A program made the translations under genes and the position numbers. Positions 1-5,408 of a stretch of DNA of 5,489 nt are shown in pieces. This DNA is from Bacillota bacterium (GTDB lineage Bacteria > Bacillota > UBA994): assembly GCA_018725275.1 (NCBI GenBank), contig QLUC01000104.1, positions 1 through 5,489 of the forward strand. Reading direction: 5' to 3'. The notes beneath the pieces are model-generated. The model saw nothing but the letters and a program-made list of their open reading frames with translations. It had not been told where the DNA came from and made no database searches. Every line of letters starts with the position of its first letter. Position 1 is the stretch's first letter.

Positions 1-1
1 G

Positions 2-124
2 GAGTTCAATGAGCGTCTAACTCGGTTCTATGATACGAACGACTATTCCAATGTAGACAGATTTTTGCATGACAACTGCATTGGGGGAATGGTGGTGAAA
101 AGAGATCAAGAAGTCAAAGGGTAA
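2..124 (+). CDS. Possible C-terminal end of an unrecognised protein (5' end outside window)
   Basis: An open frame of 40 codons runs from the window edge to TAA at 122-124. The encoded tail is hydrophilic and ends DQEVKG; it has one Cys in the stretch DNCIGG, no membrane segment, and no motif that I recognise. Codon choice looks protein-like, but 40 open codons can arise by chance, so this is tentative. Base composition is about 43% GC, clearly lower than secD downstream (about 60%). It is not the expected yajC, and it does not look like the six-cysteine SCIFF peptide that precedes secD in many Clostridia. Function unknown. Confidence 0.4.
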   Translation, partial: EFNERLTRFYDTNDYSNVDRFLHDNCIGGMVVKRDQEVKG

Positions 125-133
125 AAGGATAGA

Positions 134-167
134 GCTTTTCTTGTTGACCGACCTTGTCAAGAAAGGC
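134..167. repeat. Inverted repeat overlapping the secD promoter
   Basis: Arms GCTTTTCTTG (134-143) and CAAGAAAGGC (158-167) pair over 10 positions with one T-G wobble, leaving a 14-base centre. The A at 133 and T at 168 can extend it by one pair. A second overlapping pairing, TTGAC (144-148) with GTCAA (156-160), lies inside. The repeat encloses the -35 box and fills the spacer up to the -10 box. No T tract follows, so a classical terminator for the upstream frame is unlikely; an operator site or a chance structure are the alternatives. Confidence 0.5.
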
Positions 168-173
168 TATAAT
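144..173 (+). promoter_or_regulatory. Sigma-A-type promoter for secD-secF
   Basis: The -35 box TTGACC (144-149) and the perfect -10 box TATAAT (168-173) are separated by 18 bases. Transcription would start near 180, giving a leader of about 40 bases before the GTG of secD. The boxes match the primary sigma factor consensus at 11 of 12 positions. Inferred from sequence only. Confidence 0.75.
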
Positions 174-206
174 TATGCGGAGTGCTTAGAACTATGTAGA
201 GCTACT

Positions 207-213
207 AAGGAGG
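207..213 (+). promoter_or_regulatory. Ribosome binding site of secD
   Basis: AAGGAGG lies 7 bases before GTG at 221. It is a near-perfect anti-16S match at optimal spacing and fixes the GTG as the start of secD. Confidence 0.85.
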
Positions 214-220
214 AACCAAG

Positions 221-1426
221 GTGAACATCAAGTATGTCCTCGTTTTTTTGCTGGTCCTAGGTTTGATAGGGGGGGCGGCATACTACTCTTCAGCACCGCT
301 CGGCGAGGCCATCCGGTTTGGCCTTGATATTGACGGCGGCATTATGGTGCTGCTTGAGGCCGTGCCCAGCGAGCAAGTGCCCACCATCAACGACGATGCC
401 ATGGTGCGCGCGGTGGCCATCCTCCGCCAGCGTGTCGACGGCTTAGGCGTAGCGGAGCCCGAAATAGTGCGCGAAGGCGCGCGGCGCATTCGCGTTTCTC
501 TCCCCGGCTATGGTGACCAAGAAGAAGTTTTAAGTATTATTGGCAAGACAGCCTTGCTGGAATTTAGAGATGTCGAAGGTAAAATATTCTTATCCGGTGA
601 CCGTCTCCGCGACGCGCGAGAGCAACTCGATGAACGAAATCGTCCCCATGTCTCGATTACGTTCGACGAAGAGGGCGGCCGCTTAATGCGCGATTTTACT
701 CGGGCCAATATCGGCGGCAGATTGGTCATCACCCTTGACGGCGCAGTCATTTCTGCCCCCACCATTGAAGGCGAGGTCGGCGCCGAAGGCAGTATCACCG
801 GGCTTGAGTCGCTGGCCGAGGCGCGTAGCCTAGCCATTATGCTCCGTTCCGGCGCCTTGCCGGTGGCACTTGAAATCAGGGACTTCCGCGGTGTCGGGCC
901 CACTTTGGGCCAGGTTTCGCTCGACAGAAGCGTCGATGCCGGCATCATCGGCCTTGTTCTGGTCGTTTTGCTCATGCTCGCCTACTATCGCGGGTTTGGC
1001 TTGGCCGCCAACATTGCCCTCGCTGTGTACACTTTGCTGGTGATGTGGTTGCTCGCGGCAATTAATGCCACCCTCACCTTGCCGGGCATTGCCGGTCTTA
1101 TACTCGGTATAGGTATGGCGGTGGACGCCAATGTCATCATCTTTGAGCGCATCAAGGACGAACTTAAGGGCGGGCGCTCCCTGCGCGTAGCCGTCAATGC
1201 CGGTTTTCGCCGCGCCATATTGACCGTCTTAGACGCCAATATTACCACGCTCATTGCTACAGCCGTGCTCTATTGGTTTGGCACCGGTCCCGTGCGCGGC
1301 TTTGCGGTGACGCTATCGCTAGGGGTTCTCGTCAGCATGTTCACGGCCATTTTTGTCACCCGTTTCCTGATTTCGCTGATGCTTAATGCCAAATTAGTGG
1401 CCGGCGCCAAAGCGCTCGGCGCGTAG
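221..1426 (+). CDS. secD: Protein translocase subunit SecD
   Basis: SecD is the membrane partner of SecF. Together they assist the SecYEG channel, using the proton gradient to pull exported proteins across the membrane. The 401-residue product has the full family plan: TM1 at about 5-23; the FGLDIDGG motif at 33-40; the external P1 region with QRVDGLGVAEPEI at 70-82; LDGAVISAPTI at 172-182 and LRSGALPVALEI at 208-219; VGPTLGQVSLDRS at 225-237; then five more membrane segments between about 238 and 388. The hallmark GIGMAVDANVIIFERI (296-311) carries Asp302, the conserved acidic residue of the proton path. The length is typical of an unfused, short Firmicute SecD. The GTG start is set by AAGGAGG 7 bases upstream. 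It has its own promoter and is followed after 3 bases by secF in the same reading frame; its TAG stop is part of the purine-rich site in front of secF. Confidence 0.97.
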   Translation: MNIKYVLVFLLVLGLIGGAAYYSSAPLGEAIRFGLDIDGGIMVLLEAVPSEQVPTINDDAMVRAVAILRQRVDGLGVAEPEIVREGARRIRVSLPGYGDQEEVLSIIGKTALLEFRDVEGKIFLSGDRLRDAREQLDERNRPHVSITFDEEGGRLMRDFTRANIGGRLVITLDGAVISAPTIEGEVGAEGSITGLESLAEARSLAIMLRSGALPVALEIRDFRGVGPTLGQVSLDRSVDAGIIGLVLVVLLMLAYYRGFGLAANIALAVYTLLVMWLLAAINATLTLPGIAGLILGIGMAVDANVIIFERIKDELKGGRSLRVAVNAGFRRAILTVLDANITTLIATAVLYWFGTGPVRGFAVTLSLGVLVSMFTAIFVTRFLISLMLNAKLVAGAKALGA

Positions 1427-1432
1427 GGGGTG
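1425..1432 (+). promoter_or_regulatory. Ribosome binding site at the secD stop, bearing on the secF start
   Basis: AGGGGGTG overlaps the secD TAG stop (1424-1426) and resembles AGGAGGTG. It sits at or over the GTG at 1430, which is too close to serve it well, but it is 6 bases from an in-frame TTG at 1439. The site therefore fits a TTG start better than the upstream GTG, and it makes translation of secF likely to depend on ribosomes ending secD. Confidence 0.5.
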
Positions 1433-2344
1433 GCGAACTTGAATTTTAATTTTAACCTTAACATTATCGGACGTCGCAAATTCTTCTACCGCGTTTCTGC
1501 CGTTATCCTGATTCTCGGGATCGCGCTTTTGCTCTTCCGCGGGCTCAACCTCGGCATTGACTTTCAAAGTGGCACCCTCATCGAAATGGACCTCAAGCAA
1601 GCCTTTACTGTCGACGAAGTGCGGGGCGTCGTGCAGCCTCATTTTGACAAGGTACAAATCCGCGAGGTGCGCGACGGCGTAGCCGCCTCCACCATGGTGC
1701 AAATTCGTACCTCGGAGACAGACGAGACCAAGATTACCGGCGCCATAAATGCCTTAGAGGCTAAATGGCCAGAAGCGGTGCTCGAGTCTGCCGCTCGGGT
1801 GGACGCAGCCTTTAGCGTGGAGTTGGTGCGTAACGCCGCCATCGCCCTCCTCTTGGCCTCCATCGGTATGGTTATCTACATTACTTTGCGCTTTGAGTTT
1901 AAGTTCGCCATCTCGGCGGTGCTCGCGCTCCTGCATGACGTCTTTATGGTCCTCGCGGTGTTCTCCCTTTTGCGGATTGAGATCAACAGTGAATTTATCG
2001 CCGCCATCCTCACCATCGTCGGTTACTCGGTTAATGACACCATCGTAACATTTGACCGCATCCGCGAAAACCTGCAAAAGGCCAGGCGCCTCACCGATAT
2101 CGAAGGCTTGGTCAACCGCAGCATTAACGAGACCATGATGCGCACTATCAACACCTCGCTCACCACCTTACTGGCGATTGGCGCCGTACTCGTTTTTGGC
2201 GGAGTGACGCTACGCCCCTTTGCTGTAGCCTTGGTCATCGGTATCTTGGTCGGAACTTACTCGTCAATCTTTGTGGCCAGCTCCCTCTGGGTGGATTGGC
2301 AGGATAAGGCGAGCACCGGCAAGGTTGAGCCTAAGCGAGCCTAG
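1430..2344 (+). CDS. secF: Protein translocase subunit SecF
   Basis: SecF forms the SecDF complex that drives late steps of Sec-dependent export. The 304-residue product shows the family order: the N-terminal IIGRRKFFY (12-20) before TM1 (about 21-38); GLNLGIDFQSGTLIE at 38-52, the SecF counterpart of the SecD GLDxxGG motif; a periplasm-side domain to about 125; then TM2-TM6 between about 130 and 290. LRFEFKFAISAVLALLHDV (153-171), GYSVNDTIVTFDRIREN (198-214) and NRSINETMMRTINTSLTT (229-246) are diagnostic. The GTG at 1430 gives the longest form, but an in-frame TTG at 1439 has better spacing to AGGGGGTG (1425-1432) and would remove only MAN; I cannot choose firmly. It is in the same frame as secD, with only TAG GGG between them. 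A strong intrinsic terminator begins 12 bases after the stop. Confidence 0.96.
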   Translation: MANLNFNFNLNIIGRRKFFYRVSAVILILGIALLLFRGLNLGIDFQSGTLIEMDLKQAFTVDEVRGVVQPHFDKVQIREVRDGVAASTMVQIRTSETDETKITGAINALEAKWPEAVLESAARVDAAFSVELVRNAAIALLLASIGMVIYITLRFEFKFAISAVLALLHDVFMVLAVFSLLRIEINSEFIAAILTIVGYSVNDTIVTFDRIRENLQKARRLTDIEGLVNRSINETMMRTINTSLTTLLAIGAVLVFGGVTLRPFAVALVIGILVGTYSSIFVASSLWVDWQDKASTGKVEPKRA

Positions 2345-2355
2345 AACGACCATAG

Positions 2356-2389
2356 ACCCGGTGGGCATTAAGCCGACCGGGTTTGTTTT
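2356..2389 (+). terminator. Intrinsic terminator after secF
   Basis: ACCCGGT (2356-2362) pairs with ACCGGGT (2376-2382). After one G-G mismatch, a further GGC/GCC pairing closes on the loop ATTAA (2367-2371). The stem is followed directly by TTGTTTT (2383-2389). This is a GC-rich hairpin with a T tract, as expected for Rho-independent termination of secD-secF. Confidence 0.85.
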
Positions 2390-2401
2390 ACCTAGGGGGG
2401 C

Positions 2402-2410
2402 AAAGGGGGT
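2402..2410 (+). promoter_or_regulatory. Ribosome binding site of the RlmM-like gene
   Basis: AAAGGGGGT lies 8 bases before GTG 2419. A second G-rich tract (TAGGGGGG, 2393-2400) lies further upstream and is too distant to be the main site. The AGGGGG form recurs before secF and before the Nudix gene. Confidence 0.6.
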
Positions 2411-2418
2411 AGGCCACG

Positions 2419-3408
2419 GTGACTAAAGGCTTGGTGTTGACCTGTGATCCGCGTTTTGTCAGTGAACTTAAGAAAGAACTACAACTCCCAAAGGAGCCCG
2501 ACGAGCTTTTGGTGCTCGCGCCCGGGGTACTTTTCGTAGCCCGTGAGACGGTGGGGGAAGCTATATTCTTGCGGCACCAATTTTCGGTGCAGCAAGTTGT
2601 GGCGCTAGAGAGCACTGCCTTCGACCTGCCAAGACTAGCCGGCGCCGCCGAACTCTTGCTCGCGGCAGAGAAGGCGGGCACTAGGGTTGCGGTGCAGTGC
2701 CGCATTATGGACCGTGCCTGCCCTTATCAGGCGCGCGATGTGAAAGGCGCCCTCGACGGGGTGCTGCCGCTACACGGCCTTTGGCCAGAGACCAAGCACC
2801 CCAGCCTGGTGCTCAGTGTGCTCATCGCCAAGCAGAGGGCGTACCTTGGGGTGTCTTCGCCTAGTGAAAATTTGAGCCGCTGGAATGGCGGGGCGGCACA
2901 CTATGGCAAGCTAAGCGGCGCTCTTAGCCGGGCGGAGCACAAGCTTGAGGAGGCTTTTGAAGTGTTTGGCATAGAGCTGGCGGCTTCGGCACAGGTGCTT
3001 GACTTAGGGGCAGCGCCCGGCGGCTGGACATCATTTCTATTAAAACAGGGTCATTATGTGACGGCGGTGGACACCGGGGAGCTCGCTAGGGAGTTACTTA
3101 CGCACCCCCGCCTCATCTACCACCGGCAAAATGCTTGGCACATCAAACCCCCCGCCGCCACCTTTGACCTTATCACCTGTGACATGGGGCGGGAGGCGAG
3201 TGGCACGGTCGAGGTACTATTGCACTTGGCAAGTAGCCTTAAGAGCGGTGGCGCCTTGCTCATGACCGTAAAATTTATGGGGCATGAGCCCTTGCCCCTC
3301 ATTCGGGAGTGCCGGCGGAAGCTAGAGCAGCGGTACCGCATGCGGGCCGGCAGGCACCTCTGGCACAACAGAGAAGAAGTAACCCTGTACTTAGTGAGGC
3401 ATACTTAG
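2419..3408 (+). CDS. RlmM/FtsJ-family 23S rRNA ribose 2'-O-methyltransferase
   Basis: Predicted S-adenosylmethionine-dependent enzyme that methylates a ribose 2'-OH in 23S rRNA; in E. coli, RlmM modifies C2498. The 329-residue product has an N-terminal part (1-60) with the opening of RlmM (VLTCDPRFVSELKKEL), a THUMP-like middle around 88-116, and a C-terminal FtsJ-type Rossmann domain. Visible motifs are SRAEHKLEEAFEVFG (170-184), VLDLGAAPGGWTS (193-205, SAM site), VTAVDTGELARELL (214-227), DLITCDMGREA (250-260), LLMTVKF (280-286) and HNREEVTLYLV (316-326). K175, D255, K285 and E319/E320 fit the K-D-K-E catalytic tetrad of the RrmJ/FtsJ fold. The motif order and wording match RlmM more closely than RlmE, but the protein is shorter than the 366-residue E. 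coli enzyme, so the target base is inferred. The GTG start is supported by AAAGGGGGT 8 bases upstream. It is followed after 9 bases by the Nudix gene in the same frame. Confidence 0.88.
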   Translation: MTKGLVLTCDPRFVSELKKELQLPKEPDELLVLAPGVLFVARETVGEAIFLRHQFSVQQVVALESTAFDLPRLAGAAELLLAAEKAGTRVAVQCRIMDRACPYQARDVKGALDGVLPLHGLWPETKHPSLVLSVLIAKQRAYLGVSSPSENLSRWNGGAAHYGKLSGALSRAEHKLEEAFEVFGIELAASAQVLDLGAAPGGWTSFLLKQGHYVTAVDTGELARELLTHPRLIYHRQNAWHIKPPAATFDLITCDMGREASGTVEVLLHLASSLKSGGALLMTVKFMGHEPLPLIRECRRKLEQRYRMRAGRHLWHNREEVTLYLVRHT

Positions 3409-3413
3409 GGGGG
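3407..3413 (+). promoter_or_regulatory. Ribosome binding site of the Nudix gene, overlapping the previous stop
   Basis: AGGGGGG begins inside the TAG stop of the RlmM-like gene. It is 4 bases from the GTG at 3418 and 7 bases from the GTG at 3421, so GTG 3421 is the better-spaced start. Further in-frame GTG codons occur at 3436 and 3439 within the duplicated unit. Confidence 0.5.
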
Positions 3414-3415
3414 CG

Positions 3416-3455
3416 TAGTGGTGGAAGAAGTGTTAGTGGTGGAAGAAGTGTTAGT
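3416..3455 (+). repeat. Perfect 18-bp tandem duplication over the Nudix start codon
   Basis: The 18-base unit TAGTGGTGGAAGAAGTGT occurs at 3416-3433 and again, identically, at 3434-3451; four further bases (TAGT) continue the pattern. Each copy carries the GTG GTG GAA GAA start-like sequence. In protein it gives VVEEVL twice. As 18 is a multiple of three, the frame is kept. Confidence 0.9.
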
Positions 3456-4038
3456 TGTACCGGCGGAGTTGGTCGGGCGGCACCTCGGGGGAGAGGGTCT
3501 CTTGCCCGTGGATAGGGCGACTTTGCGCCTCTTGATGCAAGAAAGCCACTTTACCCCGCGCCATAGCGCGGAGGGCAACCCTCTCTACCGGCAGTTGATT
3601 CCCTACGTCGTGGTTCTAAACACGGGGGGCGAGGTCTTCGCAGTCACACGCCTAAAAGCGCAGTCCGAAGAACGCTTGCACCATAAATTATCCATCGGGA
3701 TGGGTGGGCACATTAACCCGAGTGACGGAGCACTGGGGTTAGAATTGCTATGGGCGGCCGCTTGGCGAGAACTAGGCGAGGAGGTGGAGATAGTTGACGT
3801 GGGGCCATTGGGCGAACTAGAATTTTGCGGCCTTATAAATGATTTAAGCACCCCAGTGTCGCGCGACCACTTGGGATGCCTTTTTCTACTTAGAACCTCT
3901 GGGGCGGTACTGGTGCGGGAGAGGGGGAAGATGCAAGGGGGCTTTATGCCCTGGGAAGAACTTAAACGGCGGAGCGAAGAGCTGGAAAGCTGGTCTAGCC
4001 TGGTCTTGCCCTGCCTGAAGGGCTTCTTGCTTGCGTAG
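3418..4038 (+). CDS. Nudix-fold hydrolase ('phosphoesterase'-type), substrate unknown
   Basis: Nudix enzymes cleave nucleoside diphosphates linked to another group, using metal held by a Nudix box. The 206-residue product (from GTG 3418) has VVVLNTGGEVFAVTRL (64-79), LSIGMGGHIN (91-100), then a Nudix box at 103-125: E109, seven residues, then RELGEEVEI (117-125). E118, E121 and E122 would bind metal. Two box positions deviate: the first Gly is Asp103 and the late Gly is Glu124. LINDLSTPVSRDHLGCLF (139-156) follows, as in a group of bacterial Nudix proteins often labelled phosphoesterase; the substrate is not known. The N-terminus is duplicated (VVEEVL twice) by an 18-base repeat, and the true start may be 3421, 3436 or 3439. 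It is cotranslated with the RlmM-like gene, which might hint at RNA or nucleotide metabolism, but that is inference. No signal peptide or membrane segment. Confidence 0.8.
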   Translation: MVEEVLVVEEVLVVPAELVGRHLGGEGLLPVDRATLRLLMQESHFTPRHSAEGNPLYRQLIPYVVVLNTGGEVFAVTRLKAQSEERLHHKLSIGMGGHINPSDGALGLELLWAAAWRELGEEVEIVDVGPLGELEFCGLINDLSTPVSRDHLGCLFLLRTSGAVLVRERGKMQGGFMPWEELKRRSEELESWSSLVLPCLKGFLLA

Positions 4039-4044
4039 CTTGCC

Positions 4045-5301
4045 CTACTCGCCCGACTTCAAAATGGCGGTAACTGTATCGACGCGAGAGCCGTCCATGG
4101 CCTTAATGGTGAGGGCCACGCCACTGACATTGACGCTGTCGCCAATGGTGGGGATAGTGCCCATGAGGAACATGAGCATGCCGCCGATAGTGTCGTACTC
4201 GCCCTCCGGCAATTCCACCCCAAGAATCTCTGACGCGCCGCGAATGCCAATAGTGCCGGACAGTTCGACCGTGCACTCGTCGATATATGCGTACTCCGGC
4301 ACTTCGTCCTCATCATGCTCGTCGGCGATTTCGCCTAGTATTTCTTCGACCAAGTCCTCAAAGGTGATTAGGCCGGCTGTTCCGCCGTATTCATCGACGA
4401 CGATGGCCAGATGAACTTTCTTGCGCTTAAACTCGGCTAAAAGCTCGCTGACTTTCTTAAACTCGGGGACAAAGTAGGGGGGGCGGAGGTAGTTGATGGC
4501 GTCAAAACTTTCTTTAGCAGCACCGATTAAATCTTTAACGTGCAGCACACCCACGATGTCGTCGATGCCCTTGTCAAAGACGGGAACCCGCGAGTAACCA
4601 TCGCGGCGCACGACCTCGAGCAAATCTTCGTAGCTGGTGCGGAGGCTGACGCGAACTATTTCGGTGCGCGGGGTCATGATATTTTTAACGAGTGTATCGC
4701 CGAACTCAATGATGCTCGTAATCATGTCTTTTTCTTCAGCCTGCAAGATGCCCTCTTCCTGGCCGACGGTGACTAAAGTGCGCAGTTCTTCTTCACTGAA
4801 GGTTGGGGCGTTTGGGGTCACCGGTGCGCCAATCAACCCTAAGAGTAGGTGTGATAGTTTCTCCAAAAGTCTGGCTAGGGGGTTGAATATTAAGTATAGG
4901 ATGTTCAACGTGGGCGACCAGGTGAGGGCAATGCGCTGACTGTGGTGCAGCCCATAGGTCTTAGGGGTAATCTCGCCGAAAATAAGGATGACCACCGTCA
5001 TGCCAAAGGTAGCTATGGCCACACCGAGCCCTTCGCCAAAATAGTCCACTGCAATGACCGTGCCGATAGCAGTAGCGGCGATGTTCACGAGGTTGTTGCC
5101 GATGAGGATTGTGCCGAGAAGTCTACCGGGAGAGCTTAATAATCGTTCCACGAGGCGGGCACCCTTGACGCCTTCTTCGACTAAGTGGCGTACACGCAGC
5201 TTGCCGAGGGACATCAAGGCCGTTTCCATGGAGGAAAAGAATGCAGAACACCAAATGAGGGCAATTAAGAGGGCAGACTGCAATAAGGGGCTCGGGTCCA
5301 T
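4045..5301 (-). CDS. CNNM/CBS-domain 'hemolysin family' membrane protein (CorC/HlyC type, probable divalent-cation transporter)
   Basis: This family is often labelled hemolysin, but characterised relatives act in magnesium or other cation efflux; the exact ion here is not known. From ATG 5301 the product has 418 residues, the usual length. The N-terminal CNNM membrane domain (about 1-165) shows FFSSMETALMSL (21-32), LIGNNLVNIAATAIGT (67-82) and ILIFGEITPKTYG (105-117), with hydrophobic spans near 5-24, 62-82, 92-112 and 128-145. A CBS pair follows: IMTPRTEIVRV to GVLHVKDLI (208-259), and YLRPPYFVPE to DLVEEILGEIADE (271-328) with VVDEYGGTAGLIT (301-313). The C-terminal CorC/HlyC domain (about 336-415) includes EYDTIGGMLMFLMG. 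The frame is open upstream to 5385, but ATG 5301 is chosen because TAGGAGA (5311-5317) lies 9 bases ahead and the extra residues are not membrane-protein-like. It has its own promoter and converges on the Nudix gene with a 6-base gap. Confidence 0.94.
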   Translation of the reverse strand: MDPSPLLQSALLIALIWCSAFFSSMETALMSLGKLRVRHLVEEGVKGARLVERLLSSPGRLLGTILIGNNLVNIAATAIGTVIAVDYFGEGLGVAIATFGMTVVILIFGEITPKTYGLHHSQRIALTWSPTLNILYLIFNPLARLLEKLSHLLLGLIGAPVTPNAPTFSEEELRTLVTVGQEEGILQAEEKDMITSIIEFGDTLVKNIMTPRTEIVRVSLRTSYEDLLEVVRRDGYSRVPVFDKGIDDIVGVLHVKDLIGAAKESFDAINYLRPPYFVPEFKKVSELLAEFKRKKVHLAIVVDEYGGTAGLITFEDLVEEILGEIADEHDEDEVPEYAYIDECTVELSGTIGIRGASEILGVELPEGEYDTIGGMLMFLMGTIPTIGDSVNVSGVALTIKAMDGSRVDTVTAILKSGE

Positions 5302-5310
5302 CAACCACAA

Positions 5311-5317
5311 TCTCCTA
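5311..5317 (-). promoter_or_regulatory. Ribosome binding site that sets the CNNM/CBS gene start
   Basis: On the minus strand TAGGAGA precedes ATG 5301 with a 9-base gap. It decides for this ATG over the longer open frame, which would begin within the promoter region. Confidence 0.75.
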
Positions 5318-5338
5318 CCGCTTTTTATATTTCTAGAT

Positions 5339-5354
5339 GCTGGCGCTGACCAGC
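5339..5354 (-). other. Small hairpin in the 5' leader of the CNNM/CBS gene
   Basis: GCTGG and CCAGC pair over 5 GC-rich positions around a 6-base loop, between the predicted start of transcription (near 5360) and the ribosome binding site. It matches no riboswitch that I recognise, and the leader (about 60 bases) is too short for a known magnesium riboswitch. Confidence 0.35.
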
Positions 5355-5366
5355 CTAAGCAATTAC

Positions 5367-5395
5367 ATTGTAGGGTAAGCCGCAACTATCGTCAA
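5367..5395 (-). promoter_or_regulatory. Sigma-A-type promoter for the CNNM/CBS gene
   Basis: On the minus strand the -35 box TTGACG (5395-5390) and the -10 box TACAAT (5372-5367) are exactly 17 bases apart. Transcription would begin near 5360, giving a leader of about 60 bases before ATG 5301. Its location also argues against the longer version of the reading frame, which starts at 5385 inside the promoter. Confidence 0.75.
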
Positions 5396-5408
5396 GGGAT
5401 TTAAGGGG

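Noticed and set aside
2325..2356. Possible promoter at the end of secF (TTGAGC with a downstream CATAGA)
   Set aside because: The spacing is about 20 bases and the -10 match is poor.
3309..3515. Plus-strand open frame bridging the RlmM-like and Nudix genes
   Set aside because: It overlaps both genes in another frame, and its Gly/Ser/Arg repeats are simply the 18-base duplication read out of frame.
4008..4033. Terminator for the Nudix gene
   Set aside because: The stem is only 5 bp, lies inside the coding region before the stop, and the following T tract is interrupted by C and G.
4031..4414. Plus-strand open frame of 127 codons opposite the CNNM/CBS gene
   Set aside because: It is antisense to the well-supported C-terminal domain of that gene, is rich in Ser/Pro/Met as shadow frames are, and has no ribosome binding site.
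5302..5366. Magnesium riboswitch (M-box or ykoK type) ahead of the CNNM/CBS gene
   Set aside because: The leader is only about 60 bases with one small hairpin; an M-box needs a much longer structured leader.
4045..5385. Longer version of the CNNM/CBS reading frame, starting at 5385
   Set aside because: Its start lies inside the predicted promoter, the extra 28 residues do not resemble the family, and a good ribosome binding site points to ATG 5301.
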